A stretch of DNA of 29,888 bases from Andeanibacterium sp035497315 (lineage in GTDB: Bacteria > Pseudomonadota > Alphaproteobacteria > Sphingomonadales > Sphingomonadaceae), in the NCBI GenBank assembly GCA_035497315.1, contig DATJDU010000036.1, positions 1 through 29,888 of the forward strand, given 5' to 3'. Within the stretch, counting starts at the first letter, position 1; each line of letters opens with the position of its first letter. Of the stretch, positions 14,579-22,671 are shown one piece after another. The notes beneath the pieces were generated by a model, which made no database searches, was not told the DNA's origin, and saw nothing but the letters and a program-made list of their open reading frames with translations. A program made the position numbers and the translations under genes.

Positions 14579-15517
14579 ATGGCGCGCGAGGCACGCAAGG
14601 TCATCATCACCTGCGCGGTGACAGGATCGATCCACACCCCGACCATGAGCGAGCACCTGCCGCTCACCCCGCAGCAGATCACGGATGCCTCGGTCGCGGC
14701 GGCAGAAGCCGGGGCGGCGATCATCCATCTGCATGCGCGCGATCCGCAAAGCGGCTTCCCCAGCGCCGATCCCGCCCATTTCGAGCCCTTCCTGAAGGAC
14801 ATAAAGGCGCGCAGCGATGCGGTGGTGAACATCTCCACCGGGGGCAGTTCGGTGATGTCGCTGGAAACCCGCCTCGCCCCGGCCCTCGCGGCCGAGCCGG
14901 AAATGTGCTCGCTCAACATGGGCTCGATGAATTTCGGCACCTTCCCGCTGCTCGACCGCTATTCGCAATGGAAGCACAATTGGGAGCCGGAGCTGCTGGC
15001 GAAGACGCGCGACACGATCTTCAAGAACAGCTTTGCCGATATCGAGACGATCCTGGACATGCTGGGCGAGCAGCGCGGCGCACGCTTCGAGTTCGAATGC
15101 TACGACATCGGCCATGTCGAGACGCTGGCCTATTACTATCGGCAGGGGCGCATAAAGGCGCCGATCTATGTCCAGTTCGTGCTGGGCGTGCTGGGCGGCG
15201 CGGGGGCCACGGTGGAGAACCTCGTCCACCTCAAGAACCGCGCGGACCAATTGCTGGGCGATGCCTATCGCTTCTCCGTGCTGGGCGCGGGCGCGAAGCA
15301 GCTGCCCATCGCCACGGTCGGCGCGATATTGGGCGGCCATGTCCGCGTGGGGCTGGAAGACAGCCTGATCATGGCCGACGGCCAGCTTGCCACCAGCAAT
15401 GCCCAGCAGGTCGCTGCGATCCGCACGATCCTCGAACAGCTCGGCCTCGCCATCGCCACGCCCGACGATGCGCGCGAAATGCTGGCGCTCAAGGGGCGCG
15501 AGGCGGTAGCTTTCTGA
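14579..15517 (+). CDS. Beta-keto acid cleavage enzyme (BKACE, DUF849 family)
   Basis: This is a 312-residue zinc-dependent TIM-barrel enzyme. The family reaction is beta-keto acid + acetyl-CoA to acetoacetate + acyl-CoA. Seen are the N-terminal strand VIITCAVTGSIHTP, the zinc-binding pair in IIHLHARDP (His50, His52), the NISTGGS loop, and HVRVGLEDS with Glu260 (zinc ligand) and Asp261. Known members act on 3-keto-5-aminohexanoate (lysine fermentation), dehydrocarnitine and other keto acids; which substrate applies here cannot be read. The carnitine case needs a carnitine dehydrogenase, which is absent here, while an aminotransferase and a beta-aminopeptidase are present. Hence a beta-amino acid-derived keto acid is proposed. 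The stop is 2 bases before the GNAT start, so the genes are coupled. Confidence 0.95.
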   Translation: MAREARKVIITCAVTGSIHTPTMSEHLPLTPQQITDASVAAAEAGAAIIHLHARDPQSGFPSADPAHFEPFLKDIKARSDAVVNISTGGSSVMSLETRLAPALAAEPEMCSLNMGSMNFGTFPLLDRYSQWKHNWEPELLAKTRDTIFKNSFADIETILDMLGEQRGARFEFECYDIGHVETLAYYYRQGRIKAPIYVQFVLGVLGGAGATVENLVHLKNRADQLLGDAYRFSVLGAGAKQLPIATVGAILGGHVRVGLEDSLIMADGQLATSNAQQVAAIRTILEQLGLAIATPDDAREMLALKGREAVAF

Positions 15518-15519
15518 CC

Positions 15520-16005
15520 ATGGACTCACCTCTCGCCATCCGCACCGCCAGCCGCGCCGACGCGCCGGTAATCCAGCTGCTGCTGGAAGAACTCGCCGCC
15601 AGCATCGGCAAGCCCGGCGGAATCAAAGGCAACGTCGCCAATATCGAGCGGTTCGGCTTCGGCCCCTCCCGCCTGTTCGAGGCGCTGATCGCCTCGCAAG
15701 GCGGGGTCGATCTGGGGTTGCTGCTGTTCTTCCCCGAATATTCCAGCTGGCGCGGCCGGCCCGGTATCTATGTGCAGGACCTCTATGTAGTGGAAAGCGC
15801 GCGCGGCGCAGGCGTGGCGCGCGCCCTGCTGGCCGAGGCGGCGCGGCGCTGCGAGGATATGGAGGGCACTTACCTGCGCCTCTCCGCCAGCGCGGACAAT
15901 GTCGCGGCACAGCACTTCTATCTCCGGGCCGACTTCACCCCCGCCGACGATGAACGGATCTTCGTGCTGGAAGGCGATGCCTTCGCAGCTCTCACATCAC
16001 CATGA
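15520..16005 (+). CDS. GNAT family N-acetyltransferase
   Basis: This is a 161-residue cytosolic acetyl-CoA-dependent acyltransferase. Motif A is clear: YVQDLYVVESARGAGVARALL (residues about 83-103, split here), with the R-x-x-G-x-G/A pyrophosphate loop, followed by the LRLSASADNVAAQHFYLRADF motif B region typical of GCN5-related enzymes acting on small amines. The frame is also open upstream through the BKACE gene, but that is a GC-rich shadow; the ATG at 15520, two bases after the BKACE stop, is the real start. With a deacetylase-type amidohydrolase across the divergent promoter, this cluster can both add and remove an acyl group on an amine. It could detoxify or protect an amino-containing intermediate. 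Confidence 0.88.
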   Translation: MDSPLAIRTASRADAPVIQLLLEELAASIGKPGGIKGNVANIERFGFGPSRLFEALIASQGGVDLGLLLFFPEYSSWRGRPGIYVQDLYVVESARGAGVARALLAEAARRCEDMEGTYLRLSASADNVAAQHFYLRADFTPADDERIFVLEGDAFAALTSP

Positions 16006-16017
16006 GGAAGGCTTCCC

Positions 16018-17148
16018 ATGCTGCGCCTGCTGCTTGCCCTCACCGCCCTGTGCACCACAGGCACCGCCCTGGCTGAAGCCCCGCCCCGCGCCCGCGATCT
16101 GGGCATTCCCTTCGACGGGACGCCCGGCGCGCTCAACGCGATCACCGATGTGGCCGGGGTCACAGTGGGTTTTTCCACCATCGTGGAGGGCGAAGGCGCC
16201 CATGCCGCGCGCACCGGCGTAACCGCGATCCTGCCGCGAGGGCGCGAGACGCTGGACAGACCTTCCTTCGCCGGCTGGTTCTCCCTCAACGGCAATGGCG
16301 AACTGACCGGCACGACCTGGCTGGAGGAATCCGGCTTCCTCGAAGGGCCGGTGATGATCACCAACACCCACAGCGTGGGCACAGTGCGCGATGCTACTAT
16401 CGAATGGCGCGTGAAACAGGGCAATGCCGATGCCAGCGGCTATTGGTGGTCGCTCCCCGTGGTGGGCGAGACCTGGGACGGGCATCTGAACGACGTCAAC
16501 GGCTTCCATGTGAAGCCCCGCCATGTGTTCGAGGCGCTGGAAAGCGCGAAACCCGGCCCGGTGGCGGAAGGCAATGTCGGCGGCGGCACAGGCATGATCT
16601 GTTACGAGCTGAAATGCGGCACAGGCACATCCTCGCGCGTGCTGGCGACGGCTGACGGCGGCTACACCGTGGGCGTGCTGGTGCAGGCAAACCACGGCCT
16701 GCGCGATCAGCTTACCATCGCCGGAGTGCCGGTGGGCAAGGAACTGACCACCCCGCGCGTGTGGAACGAGGAGACCGGATCGATCATCATCGTGGTCGCC
16801 ACCGATGCACCGCTGCTGCCCCACCAGCTCAAGCGCCTCGCTCGCCGGGCGAGCCTTGGGCTGGCACGTTCGGGCGCGATTTCGGGCAATGGCTCGGGCG
16901 ATATCTTCATCGCCTTCTCCACCGCCAATGCGGACGCGGGAGGCGCCAGCCCTCCCCCAGCCACCTTCCTCGCCAATGACCGGATGGACGCATTGTTCGA
17001 AGCAACGGTGCAGGCGACGGACGAGGCGATCGTCAACGCGCTGGCCGCCGGCAAGGACATGACCGGGGTGGATGGCCACTTCGTCCCCGCGCTCGATCAT
17101 GCGCAGCTGCGGGGGATTTTGCAGCGCTACAACAGGTTGGAGAAGTAA
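16018..17148 (+). CDS. Exported P1 (S58) family beta-aminopeptidase, DmpA/BapA type
   Basis: This is a 376-residue self-processing N-terminal nucleophile-like hydrolase. Residues 1-19 are a signal peptide (ending TALA), placing it in the periplasm. Family marks are RARDLGIPFDGTPGALNAITDVAGV, ITNTHSVGTVRDA, PVVGETWDGHLND, EGNVGGGTGM and the autoprocessing site SGNGSGDIFIAFSTAN, where the chain is expected to cleave just before Ser293 to expose the nucleophile. DmpA of Ochrobactrum and BapA of Sphingosinicella cleave N-terminal beta-amino acids or D-alanine from peptides and amides. Length matches DmpA (about 375). AGGAAGG lies 8 bases before the ATG, 12 bases after the GNAT stop. Its position with BKACE and an aminotransferase points to beta-amino acid release. 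Confidence 0.93.
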   Translation: MLRLLLALTALCTTGTALAEAPPRARDLGIPFDGTPGALNAITDVAGVTVGFSTIVEGEGAHAARTGVTAILPRGRETLDRPSFAGWFSLNGNGELTGTTWLEESGFLEGPVMITNTHSVGTVRDATIEWRVKQGNADASGYWWSLPVVGETWDGHLNDVNGFHVKPRHVFEALESAKPGPVAEGNVGGGTGMICYELKCGTGTSSRVLATADGGYTVGVLVQANHGLRDQLTIAGVPVGKELTTPRVWNEETGSIIIVVATDAPLLPHQLKRLARRASLGLARSGAISGNGSGDIFIAFSTANADAGGASPPPATFLANDRMDALFEATVQATDEAIVNALAAGKDMTGVDGHFVPALDHAQLRGILQRYNRLEK

Positions 17149-17150
17149 GG

Positions 17151-19667
17151 ATGCGCTTCATTCCTGTTCTCGCCGCATTTGCTGCAGTCCTCGCCGCCCC
17201 TGCCACCGCCCAGCGCGAGGCGGTGCTGAAGCAGGTGGACGTGCCCCATAATTACTACTGGCGCGAAATGTATGTGCCGCAGCTGACCATGGGGGCCAGC
17301 TCGCTCGCGTGGTCGCCCGATGGGACGGAACTCGTCTATTCCATGGGCGGCAGCCTGTGGCGGCAGGAGGCTGACAGCGGAACCGCCGAACAACTCACCG
17401 CCGGGCCGGGCTATGATTATCAGCCCGACTGGTCGCCTGACGGCAAGGCCATCGTCTTTGCCCGCTACCACAAGGACGCGATAGAGCTATGGACGCTCGA
17501 TCTTGCCAGCGGCGCGCAAAAGCAGCTCACCAGCGGCGGCGCGGTCAATCTCGAACCGCGCTTCTCGCCCGACGGATCGAAGCTGGCCTTCGTCTCCACC
17601 AAAGCCACCGGCCGCTTCCGCATCTTCACCGCCAGCATGACGGGCGCCTTCGATCCGGTGCAATTCTCGCCCGAGCGCAAGAGCGAGATCGCCCGCTATT
17701 ATTACAGCGCCTACGATCACGAACTGAGCCCCGCCTGGTCACCCGATGGCAAGGAACTGCTCTATCTCACTAATCCCGAGGAATATTACGGCACCGGCTC
17801 ACTCTGGCGGCGGGCACTGGCGGGCGGCGATCCCGTGCTGGTGCGAGATGAGGAGACGAGCTGGCGCGCAAGGCCCGACTGGGCGCGCGACGGCAAGCGG
17901 ATCATCTGGGCCTCCTATGCCGGGCGGCAATGGCACCAGCTTTGGCTCACCACTCCGACAGGCAAGGGCGATCCCCTGCCGCTGACCTTCGGCGAGTTCG
18001 ATGTCACCTCCGCCCGCTGGTCGCCCGATGGACGGCACATCGCCTATGTCTCCAACGAGAGCGGCGATGGAGAAATCCGGGTCATGGATCTGCCCGGCGG
18101 AGCGACCCGCACGCTGGCTTTCGAAGCGGCCGATTACCTCAAGTCGATGGGCGTGCTGGACCTTGCAGTGACCGATGCCAGCGGCGCCCCCATCCCGGCC
18201 CGTATCTCTGTGAAGGGGAGCGACGGACGCGCCTATGCTGCCGAGGGGAGCTGGATGCACGCCAACGAGACCTTCGACCGCAAGGATATTTCGGAGGAAG
18301 AACATTATTTCCACCTTCCCGGCGAAGGCACGCTCGTCCTGCCCACCGGCAAGGCCGAAATAACTGTTTGGCGCGGGCTGGAAAACCGGGTGGAACACCG
18401 CACCGTGAATATTTCGGCGGCAAGCGAGAACAGCCTTGCCATCCCTCTCACTCCAATCGCCCCGCCCTCGCTCAAGGGCTGGGTCAGCGGCGATGTCCAT
18501 GTCCACATGAATTATGGCGGCAACTACCGCAACACGCCCGAACGGATGATCGCCCAGGCCCAGGCCGAAGATCTCGACATTGTGTTCAACACCATCGTCA
18601 ACAAGGAGGAGCGCATTCCCGAGGTGGCCAGCTTCTCCCCCTTCCCCGATCCGGCATCGACTGCAGACACTCTGCTGGTCCCCGCGCAGGAGAACCACAC
18701 CAGCTATTGGGGCCATCTGGGGCTGATCGGCCTTTCGGACCATCTGCTGCTGCCCGATTTCTCCGCCTATGCGAATACGGGGCTGGCCAGCCTCTATCCC
18801 GACAATGTGGTGGTCGCCCGGCTGGCGCATGAACAGGGCGCGCTGGTGGGCTATGTCCACCCCTTCGATCCGGGGCCGGAACCGAACACCTATTCGACCC
18901 ACTCCGTGCCGGTCAGCGCGGCGCTGGGCGCGATGGATTATTACGAGGCGGTCGGCTTTTCGGACCAGATCATCTCGGCAGGCGTCTGGTATCGCCTGCT
19001 CAATCTGGGTTTCCGCATTGCGGCGGCCGGCGGCACGGATGCCATGGCCAATTATGCCTCGCTCCACGGACCGGTGGGCCTTGCGCGGACCTATGTCCTG
19101 CCGCAGGCGACGGGTAATGCCCGCCCCGAAGGCCGCCGCGACGCGTGGATCGAAGGGCTGCGCGCCGGGCACAGCTTCGCCACCAATGGCCCGCTGCTGA
19201 GTTTCACGCTGGACGGCAAGCTGCCGGGCGACTCTATCGCCCTGCCGAAAGGTGGCGGGACGCTGCGCTGGGATGCGGAGATGGCCTCCATCGCCGGGGT
19301 CGATCATGTCGAAGTGGTGCAGAACGGCAAGGTCGTCGCTACGCTGAAGCTCGGTGCGGATGGGCGCGCCTCGAAGGGTTCGGGCTCGATCAAGGTGGCG
19401 AAGAGCGGCTGGGTGCTGCTACGCGCATGGACGTCGGACGACCGGCCCGAAGTGCTGGACATGTATCCCTATGCCACCACCACGCCGGTCTATGTCACGG
19501 TGGACGGCGCCCCGCCCCGCTCGCCCGAGGATGCGCAATATATGCTCGACTGGCTGGATCTGATCGAGAAATCGGCAGGTGCGGGCGAATATAACGACGC
19601 GGCGGAGCGGGCCGAAGTCATGGGCAATATCGCCAGGGCGCGAGCGGTTTACGAGGGGATGCGCTGA
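17151..19667 (+). CDS. Exported TolB-like propeller fused to CehA/McbA-type metallohydrolase
   Basis: This is an 838-residue, probably periplasmic protein with a signal peptide (1-20, ending ATA). Residues 40-325 carry six propeller repeats (AWSPDGTEL, DWSPDGKAI, RFSPDGSKL, AWSPDGKEL, DWARDGKRI, RWSPDGRHI). A beta-rich linker follows, then from about residue 440 a PHP/amidohydrolase-like metal site: SGDVHVHMN (His450, His452), QENH (Glu514), WGHLG (His522), YVHPFDPG (His570) and AAGGTDAM (Asp630). This arrangement matches the CehA/McbA metallohydrolases, known from carbaryl hydrolysis, which split esters or amides. Start is 2 bases after the aminopeptidase stop, so it is the last gene of the same operon. 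The substrate is unknown; an amide or carbamate cleaved in the periplasm is plausible. Confidence 0.9.
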   Translation: MRFIPVLAAFAAVLAAPATAQREAVLKQVDVPHNYYWREMYVPQLTMGASSLAWSPDGTELVYSMGGSLWRQEADSGTAEQLTAGPGYDYQPDWSPDGKAIVFARYHKDAIELWTLDLASGAQKQLTSGGAVNLEPRFSPDGSKLAFVSTKATGRFRIFTASMTGAFDPVQFSPERKSEIARYYYSAYDHELSPAWSPDGKELLYLTNPEEYYGTGSLWRRALAGGDPVLVRDEETSWRARPDWARDGKRIIWASYAGRQWHQLWLTTPTGKGDPLPLTFGEFDVTSARWSPDGRHIAYVSNESGDGEIRVMDLPGGATRTLAFEAADYLKSMGVLDLAVTDASGAPIPARISVKGSDGRAYAAEGSWMHANETFDRKDISEEEHYFHLPGEGTLVLPTGKAEITVWRGLENRVEHRTVNISAASENSLAIPLTPIAPPSLKGWVSGDVHVHMNYGGNYRNTPERMIAQAQAEDLDIVFNTIVNKEERIPEVASFSPFPDPASTADTLLVPAQENHTSYWGHLGLIGLSDHLLLPDFSAYANTGLASLYPDNVVVARLAHEQGALVGYVHPFDPGPEPNTYSTHSVPVSAALGAMDYYEAVGFSDQIISAGVWYRLLNLGFRIAAAGGTDAMANYASLHGPVGLARTYVLPQATGNARPEGRRDAWIEGLRAGHSFATNGPLLSFTLDGKLPGDSIALPKGGGTLRWDAEMASIAGVDHVEVVQNGKVVATLKLGADGRASKGSGSIKVAKSGWVLLRAWTSDDRPEVLDMYPYATTTPVYVTVDGAPPRSPEDAQYMLDWLDLIEKSAGAGEYNDAAERAEVMGNIARARAVYEGMR

Positions 19668-19670
19668 AAT

Positions 19671-19810
19671 CCTCCCCAGCATGGGGAGGGGGACCATGCG
19701 CAGCATGGTGGAGGGGCAGGCGCCACAGTCCTTCCAACTCCCGGGCAGTGCACGGCCGCACGTCCCCCTCCACCGCACTTCGTGCGGTCCCCCTCCCCGT
19801 TTCGGGGAGG
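19671..19810. repeat. 140-bp REP/MITE-like inverted repeat with nested hairpins
   Basis: Two arms of about 46 bases are inverted copies of each other: CCTCCCC-N5-GGGGAGG, then GGACC/GGT flanking a small hairpin, then GGAGGGG. Left-arm hairpins are CCTCCCC/GGGGAGG and ACCATGC/GCATGGT; right-arm hairpins are CCGCAC/GTGCGG and CCTCCCC/GGGGAGG. The loops and inner stems differ between arms but keep pairing, a sign of selection on structure. It sits exactly between the convergent metallohydrolase and Rieske genes and resembles intergenic palindromic repeats common in sphingomonad genomes. It may also act as a bidirectional transcription stop. Confidence 0.8.
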
Positions 19811-19814
19811 ATCG

Positions 19815-21002
19815 CTATTCAGCCAAAGCCGCCTCCAGCCGTTCCCGGCTCGGTTTCTCCCGCTCACGCGCCAGGGGAATTTCCCGGCGCATCCGCTCGG
19901 CAAAGTTCCTCAGGCAAATCTCGTTCCTGCCCAGCGGACCGGCGCTGAAGCTGGAGGATGCCATCCCGTCCTGCACCCGTTCGATCAGGCCCTTGTCCTC
20001 GCGGTTCACGTCGCGATTGATGCGAATGTTGAGATAGCGGGCGAGCTTCATCTCCCGCCGACCGTCCGGCAGCGCATAGGCCCCGTCACGCAGGATGCAG
20101 GTAGTGGGCGTCAGCGGGATGAATTGCATGAAATCGATCTGATCCGGGTAGACGTCGAACATCAGGCCGGGGAACAGGCGGTAATAGGTCCACATCTTCT
20201 GCCGTTCCTCCGGCAGATGGTCCACACGGGGCAGCAGCTTGCGGTAAAGCTCCACAGAAGGCCCCGCCCGGTTGGGCAGATCGACCGAGGCGAAAATCTT
20301 GTCCACCCCGCGATCGACCGTGAGCCGGTAAGTCTCCCGCACCAGACTGTCGAGCCCAGGATGGGCGACCCGGACATGCAGGGCATCGACGTAATTGTCG
20401 CAGGCGTTCTTCCAGTTCACTTCGCGAATGCGGGTGCGCACCGGATAGAGCGGCTGGAGGTTCTCGAAACGGTAAATGCCCGCTTCCTCGGCGATCGGGG
20501 CCATTTCCTCGGCGAGCGAGGGCCCGCCCGGCTCGAAGCGGATATAGACGAAGCCGGCGTGAACATCGTGCTCCACCGGGATGAGGCCGTAATCCTCCTT
20601 GTCGAAATTCTCATATTCCTCGATGAACGGCACGCCCAGCAGCTTGCCGTCCAGCCCGAAACTCCAGGCGTGATAGGGGCACAATATGCGGCCCCCGCAA
20701 TTGCCCTGATCTCCATCAAGCAGCCGCGCGGCGCGGTGGCGGCAGGCATTGTGAAACGCGCGGATCGCCCCATCCCTGCCCCGCACCGCAATGGCCAGTT
20801 CGCCCATCAGGCGGAAGCTCTGCCAGTCGCCGGGATTGGGAATATCGCTGACATGGCAGACCAGCTGCCACGCCCGGCGCCAGACCTTCGCCAGTTCCAG
20901 CTGCATGAAGTCCGGATCGTGATAGATCCAGGCCGGAAGGCTCCAGCCTGCCTGATCGGCAGCCAGACGCGGACCGGTGTAGTCGAGAGGAACGCTGCTC
21001 AT
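19815..21002 (-). CDS. Rieske-type ring-hydroxylating oxygenase, large subunit
   Basis: This is a 395-residue Rieske non-haem iron oxygenase. The [2Fe-2S] ligands are ACRH (Cys87, His89) and CPYH (Cys108, His111). The mononuclear iron site is NWKNACDNYVDALHVRVAH with Asp206, His209 and His214. The C-terminal SRPBCC domain continues to the end. Members hydroxylate aromatic rings or oxidatively demethylate quaternary amines, with electrons from a separate reductase. No reductase, ferredoxin or small subunit is encoded next to it, so an enzyme from elsewhere must supply electrons. The ATG at 21002 overlaps the FAD oxidoreductase stop (ATGA) and has AGGAGG 12 bases upstream. Substrate unknown. 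Confidence 0.94.
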   Translation of the reverse strand: MSSVPLDYTGPRLAADQAGWSLPAWIYHDPDFMQLELAKVWRRAWQLVCHVSDIPNPGDWQSFRLMGELAIAVRGRDGAIRAFHNACRHRAARLLDGDQGNCGGRILCPYHAWSFGLDGKLLGVPFIEEYENFDKEDYGLIPVEHDVHAGFVYIRFEPGGPSLAEEMAPIAEEAGIYRFENLQPLYPVRTRIREVNWKNACDNYVDALHVRVAHPGLDSLVRETYRLTVDRGVDKIFASVDLPNRAGPSVELYRKLLPRVDHLPEERQKMWTYYRLFPGLMFDVYPDQIDFMQFIPLTPTTCILRDGAYALPDGRREMKLARYLNIRINRDVNREDKGLIERVQDGMASSSFSAGPLGRNEICLRNFAERMRREIPLAREREKPSRERLEAALAE

Positions 21003-22636
21003 AATGCCATACGCCTCCTTTTCGGCAGCCGCCCGCCCTTGAGATCGCGCAAAATTTCGGCGGCGGCATTGTGCCCCGGAATACCCGTTACCCCTCCCCC
21101 CGGATGGGTGGAGGAACCGCACATATAGAGCCCGTCGAACGGCCCGCGATAATCGGCGAAGCCCAGCATCGGCCGCGCGCTGAACAACTGGTCCAGCCGC
21201 AACTGGCCGTGGAAGATGTCGCCCCCGACAAGGCCCAGCTTGGTTTCGAGGTCCATCGGCGAAAGCGCCATCCGCCCCAGGATCGACGCCTTGAAATTGG
21301 GCGCATGGTGGTTGATCGTTTCGATCACAGTGTCGGCAGCCTGATCCCTCTCATCCTCCCAGCTGCGCCCGTCGGGCAGTTCGGGCGCGAACATCTGGCA
21401 GAACATGCTGGCCACATGCTGCCCCGGCGGAGCGAGCGAGGGATCGATCACGCTGGGAATATGCATCTCGATCACCGGCTGGCGCGACCAGCCGAATTGC
21501 CGTGCATCGTCATAGGCGCGTTCGAGATAGGGGATCGACGGGGCGAACATCAGGCTTGCCCCGTGGTGCCGCCCCGGCGATCCATCGGAGGGGGACGGCA
21601 GACAGGTGAAATTGGGCAATTCCGACAGGGCGACATTCATGCGGAAGGTGCCCGAAGCGCATTTCCACTGCCGCATCCGCTCCGCAAAGGGCGCGGGAAG
21701 CGCTCCCTCGTCTATCAGCTTGCCGTAGAGCAGCTTCGGATTGAGGTTGGAAACCACGGCCCTCGCCCTGATCTCCTCACCGCTTTCCAGCCGCACGCCC
21801 ACCGCGCGGCCGCCTTCCAGCAGAACTTCCTCCACAGGGCTGTCCACGCGGATATCGACAGACTTCTCCACACATGCCGCCGCCATGGCCTGTGTGATGG
21901 CACCCATGCCGCCCATCGCATGGCCCCACACCCCATCCTCGCCGTTCACACCGCCGAAGACGTGATGCAACAGGACATAGGCGGTGCCCGGTGTGTAGGG
22001 GCTGGCATAATTCCCGGTCAGCGCATCGAAGGCGAGGATGCCCTTCAGCGCGTCGCTTTCGAACCAGTAATCGAGGATTTCGCCCGCGCTCTTGCCGAAC
22101 AGATCCAGCAGATCGCGCTGCGCCTCAGGCGCAAGCTTGCGCAATTCATTGCCCAGGCCAAGGCCGGAAAGCAGCGCGTTCAGCCCCCCGCCGAGATTGG
22201 GCGGCGTCTTGTGCAAAGTGGCGCGCAACATCTCCACCAGCGCGTCCAGCCGGCGGTTATATTCGGGCCATGCGGCAGCGTCCTTCCTGGAGAAGCGGGC
22301 GATCTCTGCCAGTTTCTCCTCGCTGGAGCGGCCCATCAGGAAAAAGTCGCCATTTTCCAGCGGCACGAAATAGGACATCGACCGGGTGCGGACTTCCAGC
22401 CCGTGGCGGGCGAGATCCATATCCTCGATCACTTTCGGGCTCAGCAGGCTCACCGAATAGCTCGCCACCGAATTGCGGAAGCCCGGATGAAATTCCTCCG
22501 TCACCGCCGCGCCGCCCACAATCCCGCGCCGTTCCAGAACGCAGACCCTGTGCCCAGCCCGGGCGAGATAGAAGGCGCAGGCGAGGCCATTATGCCCGCC
22601 GCCAATCACGATTGCATCGAACAGCCCAGGTTCCAC
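20999..22636 (-). CDS. FAD-dependent oxidoreductase (phytoene desaturase/PYROXD2-like)
   Basis: This is a 545-residue flavoprotein. An N-terminal Rossmann motif DAIVIGGGHNGLACAFYLA is followed by an ADP-ribose Glu in VCVLERR and the GGAAVTEE segment typical of the phytoene desaturase/NAD(P)-binding amine oxidase-like group. The C-terminal FAD motif is seen in GLYMCGSSTHPGGGVTGIPG. The GTG at 22636 is chosen, with AAGAAAGGG just upstream. An in-frame ATG at 22807 would add 57 Arg/Cys-rich residues unlike the family and would put the dyad at 22672-22695 inside the gene. It is translationally coupled to the Rieske gene. Such enzymes oxidise C-C or C-N bonds of hydrophobic substrates. It is not evidently the reductase of the Rieske enzyme, since it lacks an iron-sulfur domain. 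Confidence 0.92.
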   Translation of the reverse strand: MEPGLFDAIVIGGGHNGLACAFYLARAGHRVCVLERRGIVGGAAVTEEFHPGFRNSVASYSVSLLSPKVIEDMDLARHGLEVRTRSMSYFVPLENGDFFLMGRSSEEKLAEIARFSRKDAAAWPEYNRRLDALVEMLRATLHKTPPNLGGGLNALLSGLGLGNELRKLAPEAQRDLLDLFGKSAGEILDYWFESDALKGILAFDALTGNYASPYTPGTAYVLLHHVFGGVNGEDGVWGHAMGGMGAITQAMAAACVEKSVDIRVDSPVEEVLLEGGRAVGVRLESGEEIRARAVVSNLNPKLLYGKLIDEGALPAPFAERMRQWKCASGTFRMNVALSELPNFTCLPSPSDGSPGRHHGASLMFAPSIPYLERAYDDARQFGWSRQPVIEMHIPSVIDPSLAPPGQHVASMFCQMFAPELPDGRSWEDERDQAADTVIETINHHAPNFKASILGRMALSPMDLETKLGLVGGDIFHGQLRLDQLFSARPMLGFADYRGPFDGLYMCGSSTHPGGGVTGIPGHNAAAEILRDLKGGRLPKRRRMAL

Positions 22637-22671
22637 AGCCAGCCCTTTCTTGAGCGCGGAATCCCCAAGCC

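Noticed and set aside
14503..15519. Long plus-strand open frame out of phase with BKACE, continuous with the GNAT gene
   Set aside because: Arg/His/Gly-rich shadow composition; BKACE motifs occupy the other frame, and the GNAT fold starts at ATG 15520.
9243..17148. Reading the cluster as a classical carnitine degradation operon
   Set aside because: BKACE and thioesterase fit, but no L-carnitine dehydrogenase is present and the aminotransferase and beta-aminopeptidase have no place in that route.
17799..19307. 502-codon minus-strand open frame opposite the propeller/metallohydrolase gene
   Set aside because: Antisense shadow without recognisable motifs.
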